64,000 nucleotides of DNA from Dendrobium chrysotoxum. Its lineage: Eukaryota; Streptophyta; Magnoliopsida; Asparagales; Orchidaceae. Position numbers and translations under genes: made by a program. Within the stretch, counting starts at the first letter, position 1; every line of letters starts with the position of its first letter. Positions 55,001 through 60,067 of this stretch are shown in pieces. The notes under the pieces are model-generated. The model was not told the DNA's origin, did not search any database, and worked only from the letters and a program-made list of their open reading frames with translations. The stretch covers positions 67,456,864 through 67,520,863 of the forward strand of contig CM034307.1 in assembly GCA_019925795.1 (NCBI GenBank), read 5' to 3'.

Positions 55001-57155
55001 TTATTGAATTATATATGATTTTTTTTTTCGTTTGAAAAATGACATCAAAAGACCTAGTGAGGGCATTGTGACTTTGGCCGATCAAGTCATTAATAAGAGT
55101 ACACGTTTTAGATATCTTAGATCTATTGTTCAGAGTGATGGTGATATAGATGGGGATATTATCAGCAGAATCCAAGTTGGATGGTTGAAGTGGAGGAATG
55201 CATCGGGCTTATTGTGTGATAGAAAAGTACCCCTCAAACTTAAGGGAAAATTCTATAAGATGGTGGTGAGACCTGCAATGCTTTATGGTGCTGAATGTTG
55301 GCCATTAAAAGAGAAGCATAATTCTAAGTTAAGTGTTGCAGAGATGAGGATGCTCAGGTGGATGAGTGGCTTTACCCTTAGAGATAGGATACGAAATGAG
55401 CATATTCGTGAAAAGGTTGGAGTAGCTCCAGTGGAAGATAAGATTAGAGAGAGTCGCCTTAGATGGTTTGGTCACGTAAAACGGCGGCCTCCCGATAACC
55501 CGGTTAGGAAAGTAGAGGTCTTAGATTTGACTTATGTTAAGAAAGGTAGAGGTAGACCTAAAAAGACTTGGTTAGAAAATATTAGAAATGATCTTTCTTT
55601 ATTAGATTTAAACGAGAATTTGACTTTTAATAGGACACAATGGAGAAAAAGGATTCATGTAGCCGACCCCACGTAGTGGATAAAGGCTTGATGTTGTTGT
55701 TGTTGTTGAAAAATGACATCAAAGGGTGTTCAATAGCCCGAAAGAGCCATGAAATTGTTCGAGCTATTTAAAGAAGAATTTTTTTTCTTGAATGAATTCA
55801 ACTTTAAGCATCAAATGTACGTAGTACTGTACTAAAATTAGCTAATTAAGTTTTGTTCCTTCTCATTTGCAGATGTTCGTGCTCAGCTCCTCAGGAAATT
55901 TCCACAGAGATAAGACATTTACTTCCAATGAAAAGTGGTACGTTTCTGCACGAGAAGTTTACCTCGTGGAGTTACTGGTTTATCTACTCATATGATAAAA
56001 GACACCCTTCTCCTTCACCATACTTGAAGCTCTCTGACAATGATGAAGGGAAATTCAGCCATGCTTTTGTCTGATGATTCATTCTCGTTAACAGTAATGC
56101 TATTTGTTTGTTGATCTCTCCTCATCAATCTCTTTTCCTCTAGTGAACTCTCCTCATTATCAGGCAAACTTTCTCACCCTTCAGCTCTTCTTTTTTTCCA
56201 ATGAAGTTGTGAGAAACCCTCTTCCACCACCTTCTCCGCATTACAACCTCATCGAGTAATTCTACAGGCTTAAACTCTACTGTTTCATTCTTGAATCAGT
56301 TTGTTTTGCCTTACATGAATTCGTGCAGCAGTTTAAGCTTAGCTTCCATGAATCAATTCAAGCTTGAACTACGCCCTGGCTCAATGTCTACTGTTTACAT
56401 CCCTAAATATAAGTGCCAGCTTTGCTTGATAAAAGGGCACTCACACGTGATGATTGGACAGTTTGGTTTTATTTGCCCTATTACATCAAGTTTCTTTGTG
56501 TTCCTCAAGTTAGATTGGTTTTAAATTCGTTAACATTGCTTTGTTACTATGCCCAGGTTCCTCCAAGAAATCTAAGCTGAAGTTTGAGAATGAGAATTTT
56601 GAAGTATCTGATGGGCTTGACACTCTTGCAAACCTTGCCATTCTAGGGGAAAGTGAATCCCTCCCAGCATCTTCCCAGCCAACTACCAAGCACCCACGTC
56701 ACCGTCCTGGTTGCACCTGCATTGTTTGCATCCAACCCCCCAGTGGCAAAGGACCAAAGCACAAGCAAACATGCACATGCAATGTCTGCCTCACTGTTAA
56801 GCGTCGCTTCCAGACTCTAATGCTCCGCCGAGAGAAGCGTCAGTCTGAGAAGGAAGCTGAGAATACTGCAACCCCCAAAAAGCAACAAAACTCTACTCAT
56901 CCAGCACAGGTGTCACCACGAACACCACCATCACCATCAGCTCCCGTTATTCATAATTCAGGTGTTGGCATATCCCCTCCAATGACAATTGCAAACAATG
57001 GATTAGTTGATGATGAATCGGAGCGGAAGAGGGCTACACCATCTCCTATAAAGACACAGATTGATCTGAACATCCAACCAGAGCGGGAGGAAGAACCCTC
57101 GCCTGCTGCAGTTCCTGGAAGCATGAGTAGAGCTTTCCAAAATGATCTTGATTAG
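12935..57155 (+). CDS. VAL: VAL/HSI2-type B3-CW transcriptional repressor, 3' seven exons (N-terminus outside window)
   Basis: This is a nuclear DNA-binding repressor of the VP1/ABI3-LIKE family. Known members bind RY (CATGCA) elements with their B3 domain, recruit histone deacetylase and Polycomb complexes, and shut down the seed-maturation programme after germination. Joined exons 12935-13109, 28397-28476, 30306-30704, 38751-38800, 48037-48153, 55873-55937 and 56557-57155 keep one reading frame (phases 1,0,0,2,1,1). They encode the B3 domain from its second strand (RFWPNNNSRMYVLEG), a linker, a CW domain (WVQC..C..KWR, later WTC), a double C-x-C-x2-C motif and an EAR-like IDLNIQP before the stop. 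The PHD-like N-terminus and the start of B3 were not found, so they lie to the left. All exons look intact and canonical, so the gene is probably functional despite introns up to 15.3 kb. The choice between VAL1, VAL2 and VAL3 orthology is open. Confidence 0.9.
13110..14055. other. Start of the 15.3-kb VAL intron; purine-rich stretch
   Basis: It begins with the donor gtaagttg. Bases 13850-14060 are strongly purine-rich on the + strand and give low-complexity Lys/Glu or Phe/Leu frames only. No gene. Confidence 0.5.
14060..15340 (+). mobile_element. Very old RTE-type LINE remnant
   Basis: Broken frames echo the RTE reverse transcriptase: a CIDIDKACD motif near 14130 (family IDLEKAYD), a FPIIVGLYQ block near 14250 (family FPI.VGLHQ) and RFNYFGSIIQ near 14560 (family FRYLGSIVQ). 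Stops are frequent and the sequence is far more diverged than the other copies. Confidence 0.55.
15360..17460. repeat. Unclassified region bounded by direct repeats
   Basis: Segments 15400-15600 and 17225-17430 share TGTTTATG.ATTGATGTAG, TTGGATTGATCT and CATAATGCAAACACAT-type words. Sequence between them has no recognised gene. It may be a decayed element with these as terminal repeats. Confidence 0.35.
17600..17890 (-). repeat. Dispersed repeat family A, inverted copy
   Basis: The reverse complement matches 24290-24535: GGGGTAATTAAC box, CGCCTATAGGAAACC, then GGAGCCCACAAT at the end (17624 side). Confidence 0.6.
18640..19080. repeat. Four diverged ~110-125-bp tandem units
   Basis: Each unit carries a version of GCAAAnnTnnTTGACGAGTTT, CTC..GCCACGCTAAGAAAAGC and GTACG/GTACA. 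Similarity is moderate, as in an old satellite-like array. Confidence 0.55.
19310..20420. repeat. Tandem duplication of a ~430-bp segment, RTE inserted in copy 1
   Basis: Copy 1 (19310-19437 and 19681-19965) and copy 2 (19966-20420) share GTGGTATGTGATG, GGTTTAGCCTTTTTT, GGCAAAAAGGAC, AAGAGTTTCATGAA.AGAGG and CACTGTCCGTTTCC in the same order. Copy 1 alone is interrupted by an RTE fragment. Confidence 0.75.
19438..19680 (-). mobile_element. RTE-type LINE, 243-bp 5'-truncated copy
   Basis: It starts with (CAA)n, followed by the family's 3' end (CCCACTACGTGGGGTCGGCT) and runs to TTTTATGTGATC. It encodes only the antisense C-terminal tail. It carries a small duplication (GGAGGAGGCCGCCG) relative to other copies. 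Confidence 0.88.
20740..22075. repeat. Dispersed repeat family D, copy 2
   Basis: A C-rich block (20750-21260) is followed by a TG/TA microsatellite and three ~210-bp units (21415-21660, 21700-21880, 21905-22075). Each unit ends in a CCTCCCC-TCGC-GGGGAGG hairpin next to GCCGGAAGG. The C-rich block gives Pro/Ala frames without a known domain. It resembles 2050-3120. Confidence 0.55.
21269..21380. repeat. (TG)n(TA)n microsatellite and AT tract
   Basis: GTGTGTGTG passes into alternating TATATA and TATACATA, then AATATA words. Confidence 0.9.
22240..22605 (+). pseudogene. FAB1-type PI3P 5-kinase C-terminal pseudogene fragment
   Basis: The translation follows the end of the FAB1/PIKfyve lipid-kinase domain: DFEESLRLKYN at 22261 (family DLKGSxRSRYN), DANGNNKSLLD then a TAG stop at 22330, ISTSPV, then a jump to VGIDEMKYELA near 22379 and IDFIRQYTLDKHLET. 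After a frameshift near 22490 it continues ISPKKYKKQFRKAV. About 30 codons are missing between ISTSPV and VGID. Functional FAB1 makes PI(3,5)P2 on endosomes; this fragment cannot. Whether it is a retrocopy or a transduplicated piece is unclear. Confidence 0.85.
22606..23640. other. Intronic stretch, nothing recognised
   Basis: Only short open frames; no domain, terminal repeat or splice-supported exon. Confidence 0.4.
23650..24535 (+). repeat. Dispersed repeat family A, most complete copy
   Basis: It carries in order: CTCATAAAGAGCGAAT (shared with 44970), GACGTG.CACATG.CCTCT, GCAACCCATGG, CAGAACCATGGGATCTT, GGGGTAATTAACTA, TCATAAAGTCCTC and the end TTTTTGGAGCCCACAA. Partial copies lie at 8211, 17600 (inverted), 32650 and 44640. 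It looks like an LTR or internal part of one LTR family; class not proven. Confidence 0.6.
24812..25435. mobile_element. Foldback/MITE with ~190-bp inverted arms
   Basis: The left arm begins AAAATGATCAAAATGATCTC and the right arm is its diverged complement, ending GAGGGACCATTTTGATCCTTTT. Arms share CTCAACTCTTTGTGA, GGGACCAA.TTGG.CCCT and CATCCAATGTTGGAGTTAA. The centre is AT-rich and non-coding. This is a long-inverted-repeat pattern typical of Mutator-like MITEs. No perfect 9-bp target duplication was found. Confidence 0.75.
25790..26080. repeat. Imperfect ~60-110-bp repeats
   Basis: Variants of GATG.TAGCTGAGGAGTG, GCATCAAA and GAAGAGGTGC recur about four times. No recognised protein. Confidence 0.4.
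26409..26546. repeat. Three identical 46-bp tandem repeats
   Basis: Copies are at 26409-26454, 26455-26500 and 26501-26546 with no differences. Each contains AACGGCGCCAAATTGTTTCA, whose complement (TTTGGCGCCGTT) resembles the primer-binding region of some Ty3/gypsy elements. Confidence 0.85.
26547..28396. other. Remainder of the 15.3-kb VAL intron
   Basis: AT-rich sequence with open frames of at most 106 codons and no recognised domain. It ends in the acceptor cttctgcag at 28396. Confidence 0.45.
28397..28476 (+). CDS. VAL: VAL exon: C-terminal end of B3 domain
   Basis: The acceptor is cttctgcag/TAACA and the donor GAGCAG/gtttg. After the split valine codon (G/TA) it reads TFSRIDPEGKFLMGFRKA, the last strands of the B3 domain, then STSSCTEQ. 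The 80-nt length fits phase 1 in and phase 0 out. The 15.3-kb intron before it (13110-28396) holds several repeats and a kinase pseudogene. Confidence 0.93.
29150..30195 (-). mobile_element. Very old RTE-type LINE remnant in the 1.8-kb VAL intron
   Basis: On the minus strand, traces align with the RTE copies. CGAAGTCAATAAAGATCAT near 30120 matches the segment encoding FIDLEKAY. ATAATAGATTCAACATACTC near 29720 matches the YLGSIVQ segment. No frame is open. Confidence 0.45.
30306..30704 (+). CDS. VAL: VAL exon: linker between B3 and CW
   Basis: The acceptor is attacag/GACAAT and the donor TTTGAG/gtatga, 133 whole codons. The exon holds a lysine-rich nuclear-localisation-like stretch (CKKKNS..SKSKRLR) and the conserved block LTWEEAQVLIRSAP..FSGVTRVSVEGHEFEEFE that precedes the CW domain in this family. 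Confidence 0.92.
30705..31303. other. VAL intron sequence, nothing recognised
   Basis: It begins with donor gtatga. AT-rich; no repeat or gene recognised before the LTR-like segment at 31304. Confidence 0.4.
31304..31669 (+). mobile_element. LTR-like segment, possible Ty1/copia solo or truncated LTR
   Basis: It begins TGTTGGG and ends TATATCA, followed at once by ATTTGGCATCA, a diverged form of the initiator-Met primer site (TTGGTATCAGAGC). A related 3' end (TTCTCTTCTCACAAATC, then CTATATCACTTTG) recurs at 37790-37875. No target duplication was identified. Confidence 0.4.
31670..32650. other. VAL intron sequence, CT-rich and AT-rich tracts
   Basis: It may begin with internal sequence of the LTR element at 31304. 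It includes TTTA tracts near 32000, an ATGACGAnCAA-type short duplication (32240-32470) and CTCTCT runs near 32505-32580. No gene. Confidence 0.4.
32651..32900 (+). repeat. Dispersed repeat family A, partial copy
   Basis: It shares TTAATCAAAAGTTCTCT, AGTTAACCATAAAGG, TACAGGAAAC, ATCATAAAGTCCT and the end TTTTTTGAAGCACACA with 24280-24535. Confidence 0.6.
33060..33300 (-). repeat. AT-rich dispersed repeat with GGTTGTAAATGAAC end
   Basis: The minus strand starts with AGGGTTGTAAATGAACAAAATCGAGCC, a pattern common at the edge of plant non-autonomous repeats. The class is not established. Confidence 0.3.
33780..33900. repeat. Family C repeat, copy 1, left part
   Basis: AAGTAGAATGAAGTTGAACTC and TCATTAGAAATTCT match 36925-37015. 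The copy resumes at 36586 after the inserted LTR-like block. Confidence 0.65.
34755..35254. repeat. 49-bp direct repeats flanking a 402-bp insert
   Basis: Bases 34755-34803 and 35206-35254 are identical over 49 bp (CTGTTATAATCTGTATACAA to GCAAGGAAATT). They look like a long target duplication on both sides of 34804-35205. Confidence 0.9.
34804..35205 (+). pseudogene. L1-type LINE ORF1 fragment (DUF4283-like, zinc knuckle)
   Basis: A frame covering about 34880-35140 reads EGISKIAS-type sequence, LAGNDFIAAKSRLTFARICI, then DGKISPLKVLYDW and CSQCNS..H....CP. This is the pattern of plant L1 ORF1 nucleic-acid-binding proteins: DUF4283, then a C-x2-C-H-C knuckle. It ends in TAG at 35175-35177. It lacks ORF2 and a poly(A) tail. 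Confidence 0.65.
36586..37080. repeat. Family C repeat: right part of copy 1 and full copy 2
   Basis: Bases 36586-36640 complete copy 1 (GGGTGACCTTTTGAGAAGTTATA). Bases 36905-37075 are copy 2, with AAGTAAAATGAAGCTCAATTC, TTTCATTAGAAATTCTGG and GGGTGATCTCAAAGAAGTTATA. Copy 2 shows the empty site of the 33901-36585 insertion. Confidence 0.65.
37650..37900 (+). repeat. Partial relative of the 31304-31669 LTR-like segment
   Basis: It shares the order TTCTTCCTTTCTATCTC, ATTCATTAATC, CCTCAT..GTCAACCTC, TTCTTCTCTTCTCA and CTATATCA with the LTR end at 31500-31669. Confidence 0.4.
38150..38420 (-). mobile_element. Old RTE-type LINE 3' end
   Basis: AACATCATCATTAACCTTATCC, TTTATGAATCCTCTTTCTCCATT and TTTAGTCTGCCTCCTATTCTTTCT follow the order of the family's antisense 3' end. 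It is strongly diverged. Confidence 0.4.
38751..38800 (+). CDS. VAL: VAL micro-exon (50 nt) before CW domain
   Basis: The acceptor is aatagcag/GAAGGG and the donor GACGG/gtaat. It encodes EGPVLGMPTYFGKNQDG, matching the family pattern E-PPV-G-PT that joins the linker to the CW domain. Phase 0 in and phase 2 out fit both neighbours exactly. It is too short to be found as an open frame alone and was found by protein pattern and phase. Confidence 0.85.
38801..39848. other. VAL intron sequence, nothing recognised
   Basis: It begins with donor gtaatt. The stretch 39060-39330 looks less AT-rich but has stops in all frames of useful length and no family exon is missing here. Confidence 0.4.
39849..40000 (+). 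mobile_element. hAT end fragment related to 4727-8210
   Basis: CATATGATGCACCGGCAC, then GTTATGCAGTGTTTGACACG, TATCGGACACG and CGTTTGACATGCC, follow the left end of the complete hAT element. No matching right end was found, so it is a truncated relative. Confidence 0.65.
40001..41700. other. Repeat-derived region: ATA and CT tracts, C-rich block
   Basis: It contains CAACATCG-rich sequence (40190-40440), (TAA)n runs (40775-40830), a C/T-rich block with CTCTCTCTAG words (40860-41520) and GTCGTC repeats (41600-41650). The 205-codon frame at 40866-41483 is low-complexity Ser/Leu/Pro. This may be part of an LTR element. Confidence 0.45.
41709..42290. repeat. Minisatellite, about nine ~57-bp units
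   Basis: Units share TGAAAATAAGTACCTGTGA, TTGCCTTTCTTGGCAGGCG and GGAAATnTnCTATGCA. Divergence between units is about 10-25 percent by eye, and the last units (42180-42290) are irregular. Confidence 0.8.
42434..43765 (-). mobile_element. RTE-type LINE, 1.33-kb 5'-truncated copy
   Basis: The 3' end is (CAA)n at 42434 and the family tail CCCACTACGTGGGGTCGGCT. On the minus strand it carries most of the reverse transcriptase domain: NQFGFMPGRST and FIDLEKAYDKVP in one frame (43320-43763), PWCMLFADDILLVDKT with the catalytic FADD in the next (42843-43289), and the C-terminal GHIKRRPPDDPVRK region (42468-42800). The frames are separated by a few stops or shifts, so it is a comparatively young but inactive copy. 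A 22-bp piece of its own sense strand sits at the 5' junction (43767-43788). Confidence 0.9.
43790..44640. other. VAL intron sequence, nothing recognised with confidence
   Basis: CTCCCTATTTATAAAATA near 43950 would be a TATA-type promoter on the minus strand and suggests an antisense LTR, but ends were not found. Confidence 0.35.
44640..45230 (+). repeat. Dispersed repeat family A, upstream part
   Basis: It shares AATAAATTTG.AA..CAC, CTCACAAAGAGCGAATGTAG, GGACGTGGCACATGTCCTCT and TTGAGTAATGAATCA with 23690-23910. It stops at about 45230, where a Ty3/gypsy fragment begins. Confidence 0.55.
45270..45400 (+). pseudogene. Ty3/gypsy integrase C-terminus with chromodomain, remnant
   Basis: The translation GIKEVLIKWRDLPDYDATWE then a stop, then FHLEDEVILWERGIDRP matches the chromodomain-like end of plant chromovirus integrases (VLIKW.GL....ATWE). 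A TAG stop interrupts it and all upstream pol is missing. Confidence 0.75.
45402..45883 (+). mobile_element. Probable 3' LTR of the 5'-truncated Ty3/gypsy element
   Basis: It starts TGATAGACCGG directly after a purine tract (GGGAACGGGGTAT) that follows the integrase end, and may end at TTTCCTATCA. Only one LTR is present and the right border is a guess. Confidence 0.45.
45884..46524. other. VAL intron sequence, nothing recognised
   Basis: GGAAATATACAACATTAATAGC and similar AT-rich sequence; no gene. It ends in TATCTATA, the likely target duplication of the next element. Confidence 0.35.
46525..47385 (+). mobile_element. RTE-type LINE, 0.86-kb 5'-truncated copy
   Basis: Frames encode FALVMDILTKHLQEDVPWCM then FAD (46525-46640), KTEYIVTLGNQV..YLGSIVQSD and GWLKWRHASGL (46640-46950), then broken C-terminal pieces. 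The (GTT)n tail is at 47341-47375. TATCTATA flanks both sides (46517-46524 and 47386-47393), a likely short target duplication. Stops after 46950 make it a pseudo-copy. Confidence 0.8.
47394..48036. other. VAL intron sequence before the CW exon
   Basis: No repeat or gene recognised. It ends in the polypyrimidine tract and acceptor ttttctgcaatgtcag. Confidence 0.45.
48037..48153 (+). CDS. VAL: VAL exon: CW-type zinc finger
   Basis: The acceptor is ctgcaatgtcag/GGATATT and the donor TCTGAAAG/gtgatt. It encodes RWVQCENCFKWRRLP..LL, then WTCSDNKWD: the CW domain with its first three zinc cysteines and the aromatic residues that bind methylated H3K4 in this domain class. The fourth cysteine is in the next exon. 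Confidence 0.93.
48154..48754. other. VAL intron sequence after the CW exon
   Basis: It begins with donor gtgatt. It contains GCATGCATGCAT at 48235-48246 and a short G/C patch near 48370-48435. No gene. Confidence 0.45.
48236..48245. promoter_or_regulatory. RY-type motif CATGCATGCA
   Basis: A palindromic CATGCATG core, the site class bound by B3 domains of the VAL/ABI3/FUS3/LEC2 group, lies 83 bp downstream of the CW exon of a VAL gene. Function is inferred from the motif only. Confidence 0.3.
48755..49750 (+). repeat. 5' LTR (996 bp)
   Basis: It begins TGATGTAGTCAAGAATTTA and ends TTGCATCA. It matches the 3' LTR along its length with small indels. Confidence 0.9.
49803..50270 (+). pseudogene. 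Ty3/gypsy gag remnant
   Basis: It starts with a Gln/Asn-rich segment (VDWQQMIMQQMANLQQQ), then IKIDVNTFEGNYN, the usual gag entry motif. A frameshift at about 50065 follows, then VRFASLRLTGHALSWW, the retrotransposon gag core. Stops and the deletion at about 50270 end it. Confidence 0.8.
50271..50507 (+). pseudogene. Integrase C-terminus/chromodomain remnant fused behind gag
   Basis: TSDDLINDVVDIRTTQTRHG then FLVRWSGRPLTDCTWIETEE matches the chromodomain of plant Ty3/gypsy integrases (VKWKGRP...CTWI). One TGA stop lies between the two halves. It differs from the chromodomain at 45270, so two lineages are present. Confidence 0.8.
50515..51529 (+). repeat. 3' LTR (1,015 bp)
   Basis: It begins TGATGTAGTCAAGAATTTA and ends TTGCATCA, like the 5' LTR. 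The open frames inside it are not genes. Confidence 0.9.
51620..53690. mobile_element. 2.07-kb LTR-like block, probable solo LTR
   Basis: It starts TATCACGACCCGGCCCGG (a TG start with G-to-A change is likely) and ends GCTCTTACA. The flanks are GTTGC and ATTGC, 4 of 5 matching. It contains no gag or pol. The base composition and layout resemble 33901-36585. It includes a (TA)n run at 52027-52052. Confidence 0.55.
52027..52052. repeat. (TA)n microsatellite
   Basis: Uninterrupted TA dinucleotides. Confidence 0.9.
53952..54062. mobile_element. Tourist-like MITE (111 bp)
   Basis: A nearly perfect hairpin folds around AAAAATTTGTAC. Ends are AGTTTCATTTGGGA and the complement of GGCTTCGTTTGGGA. TAA flanks both sides (53949-53951 and 54063-54065), as expected for PIF/Harbinger-related MITEs. 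Confidence 0.8.
54066..55032. other. VAL intron sequence, nothing recognised
   Basis: It includes a short local duplication (GTCATATTATTTCAGGGCATATCTGA at about 54671 and CACATTATTTCAGGGCATATCTGA at about 54773) with T-rich tracts. No gene. Confidence 0.45.
55050..55706 (+). mobile_element. RTE-type LINE, young 5'-truncated copy with 17-bp target duplication
   Basis: It is flanked by identical TGAAAAATGACATCAAA at 55033-55049 and 55707-55723, with a (TTG)n tail. It is cut at its 5' end at AGACCTAGTGAGG. The remaining frame (to the stop at 55676) is open for about 209 codons: YLRSIVQSDGDIDG, GWLKWRNASGLL, VRPAMLYGAE, RMLRWMSGFT and RIRNEHIREKVGV, the domain after the reverse transcriptase. 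It lacks the catalytic part and cannot move itself. Confidence 0.93.
55873..55937 (+). CDS. VAL: VAL exon: end of CW domain (RCSCSAP motif)
   Basis: The acceptor is catttgcag/ATGTTCG and the donor AAAAGTG/gtacgt, 65 nt. Joined to the previous exon it completes ERCSCSAPQE, supplying the last zinc-binding cysteine, then HLLPMKS. Phase 2 in and phase 1 out are consistent. Confidence 0.9.
55938..56556. other. Last VAL intron (0.6 kb)
   Basis: It runs from donor gtacgt to acceptor tatgcccag. No repeat is visible, in contrast to the other large introns. Confidence 0.7.
56557..57155 (+). CDS. VAL: VAL last exon: Cys-rich motif and EAR-like tail
   Basis: The acceptor is tatgcccag/GTTCC and the stop is TAG at 57153-57155. 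It encodes GLDTLANLAILGE, KHPRHRPGCTCIVCIQPPSG, a second C-x-C-x2-C motif followed by VKRRFQTLMLRR, a Pro/Ser-rich stretch and IDLNIQPERE. In the family the paired cysteine motif follows the CW domain and the DLN-type motif acts as an EAR repression motif. The end of the exon is the end of the protein. Confidence 0.93.
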
Positions 57156-57620
57156 GATCTGTCCAGAATCCTATCTCGATCAAGCACTTGTATTTTTATG
57201 AAATAATTATGGAGGTGAAGCAGCTGGGCATCGCCTATGGGCAAGGAATCCGGAGCCCAAATTTTCCTGGCGAGATAACAGCTTCAGTGTCAAACTGCAA
57301 ACTGCTGGTTCTTTTCATCACCCTATACGTTTCTGTTGGATAGAGAATAAACCACCTTTTTTTTTTTGTGCCAAAGAGAAAGGAGCAGTGGGGTTCTGGG
57401 TGATGACAGCAGAAGTTCTGTACCAAGTCTCAATGCAAAGGTGAGCTGACAAAGTTGGCAATTTTTATGTGTATATTGGTGTAATTGTGGCAGATAACAA
57501 CTTCCTGCCATGATTTTTCCAATACAAACGGGAATTGCATTGTAAATTTAGCAGTTAGGGCATAGGATTTAAGGTTTTAGCATATGCACACATTCTGTAG
57601 TACTTTTGGAAACTAAATCG
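57156..57620 (+). other. Probable 3' UTR of the VAL gene
   Basis: Transcribed-looking, non-repetitive sequence follows the VAL stop. A possible polyadenylation signal AATAAA lies near 57348. The exact cleavage site cannot be read from sequence. Confidence 0.4.
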
Positions 57621-59221
57621 TACTATTTGTACGTTTTTTTTAATATTGTTTTTGATAACTAGCTTACTATATTTATTTATGGATCAACTTTCATTTCATA
57701 TCAAGGTCATATTCTTAAGGGAATGGGTGAAAAGTTGCAATTTATTTGATGTGATTTTGGACTGGCTTTTTCTTTTGCTTATAGAATGTAATGCTGAATG
57801 TAAATTTTTCTAGAATATTCCATTTTGAAATTGAAGACCAACTTTTGGTCATTCAAAAATAATAGATTGTAACAATAATGATGCAATTCTTATTGTTATT
57901 AATAATAATTTAAATGTTCATAGTCACTATTTCAAATTTACCAGTTATCTTGATCTTAAATAAAAGGGATGTACAATATAGTATTCAAAGCTTTCTTGAC
58001 CACTGTGACTCTTTAGTTAGCCTCTCCTTGTATTATGTTGTTGATTGGTGTCAAATTACGTAAGGAAGGTTTAAAACTGTCACACCAAAGGATGAAAAAC
58101 ATGCTCCAAGCAGATTATAAAAATCTGAAGGATGAAATCATAGGGCTCACAGAGATGATGAAATATTTGAAGTGTGAAAAAATTGGGTTAAGATGACTAA
58201 ACTTCAAATAAGTTTTAATGATTTTGAGATTTAATTTGATTTGTTAAGCACGCATTTCAATTGATCCCAACCCTTAATTGATTAGTCCAATGAATGCTTA
58301 ATTATATTTTTTAGTAATAAACCTTATTTACTTAATTCTTGCATTAGTAGCTAATTAATACTTAAAAGTTTCTTATAATAAATTTTGGCTATTAAACAGG
58401 TTTAACATTAATTTTCATATAATTAACCCACCCCTTAATTGAAATAGGTTTAACATATCAATTATATATTTTAGTAACCAAGTAATTAGAACATAATAAA
58501 ATCAAGTAAAATTTAAAGGAAAATTAAGTCCACCAATGTCCAAAGATGGAAAATATGTATATTATTTTATTTTTTGGCAAAATATATCCGAAAGTTTTGT
58601 TTAGATCAAAACACCCATATTCTGAATTATGGGCTATTGTTTTTTTAAGCCATTGTAATGATTTGAATAATATTTAAATAAAGTTAAAATAGTTTTTTGA
58701 TCAAAATTGAGATCATATGTATTAAAAATTCATTTGATATTTTTTGAAATCTAACCAAACATCAATTATTCTCATTCTCATTTAAAAATATTTTGATCAA
58801 GGTTTGAAGATGATGATGGCTTTGGGGGATCATCTCACATAGGTTGTACCTAAATCACGATGCTATTTAGGCTTCTTTATAAAATAACTTTTAAATATAT
58901 ATATTTTTTGAAAGAAATAGATATATTTAAAAATTAATAAAAAAGCTGTTCAAAATGAGCCCAAGTCTTGTACACCTAAACATAATTTATCAAATTTCGG
59001 CATCTCGGAAAATTTAAATATTTTTGAATAAAAAAGAAGGAACAGTGCCTAAACTATAAAAAATAATAAAGAAAGAGAGAATTTATATGTTTAGCACATT
59101 AAACAAGGTTATTTGCATATTTTACAATAAAATTTTATATTTAGAAAAAAAATGTTTTTAATATCCTAAAATTAATACTCTGTACCTCCAGCATCTTCTC
59201 CGGTAAGATAAAAAAACAAAA

Positions 59222-59252
<31 letters not shown>

Positions 59253-60067
59253 GCATCTTCTCCGGTAAGATGCATGTGACCTGCTCAATCTATGGTGAAA
59301 TATCTCTCCTCCGCCAGAAGTCAGATGCCTCATCCCTAGAAATTACACCTCTTCTCTGGACGAAGTCGCATCGCATCTCTCGAAGAAATGCCCCAACTTC
59401 ACGCGCCTCAAGTGATCTTCACTATGGAGCTCATCATCCATAATCACTCGGCTACTTGTGCTTCTTTTTCAGCTCGGTGGCTTGGATTGGATTTTTCGAG
59501 AGGGTTATGATCATACGACCCTAACTGTGTTTTGTTTTTTTTCCTTATGGCCTCTCTTATGCTTCTGCTATGCTTTTCTAAATATATTAGTTCAGTCGTA
59601 AGTGTTTTTGGCAACCGAAATCCCCTGCTCTATGGGTCTGATGCCTTCTTTTGATGGCAGATTATTATCTTTTTCTATATACTCTAAGCCAAGCATTCGA
59701 CGCAAGTGAGGGGTTTCACCAGCGATTTTTGATAGAGCTGAGAATGGAATTATTGAATTAAGGGGGGCGCTGAGTTTAGGGCATTAAAAAAATTTAAATA
59801 AATATATATTTTAGAGGGTGAGATATGTAAATATGCTTATTTAAAGTGCTACTTAGATTTCTAGTTATCCACCGTAGATCATCCTGCGCCGCTTTACATT
59901 TAGCAAAATTCTGCTCTTCTTTCTACGCCGTCCGCTGCCGCCGACGCCTCATTCTTTTTCTTTCCGCCGCTTCATATATCCTCGGCGCCACCGTTTACTC
60001 TTTCTCCTCATGTGCATAGGCGAGCTGTGATCTGGTACGGCTCTGAGACTTTGGCATAAAAGGGGAA
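57621..60067. other. Intergenic region between VAL and the PPR gene
   Basis: AT-rich and without a recognised transposon. A 19-bp direct repeat GCATCTTCTCCGGTAAGAT occurs near 59190 and 59250. The last 200 bp are GC-richer (CCGCTGCCGCCGACGCC) and probably hold the PPR promoter and 5' UTR. Confidence 0.5.
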
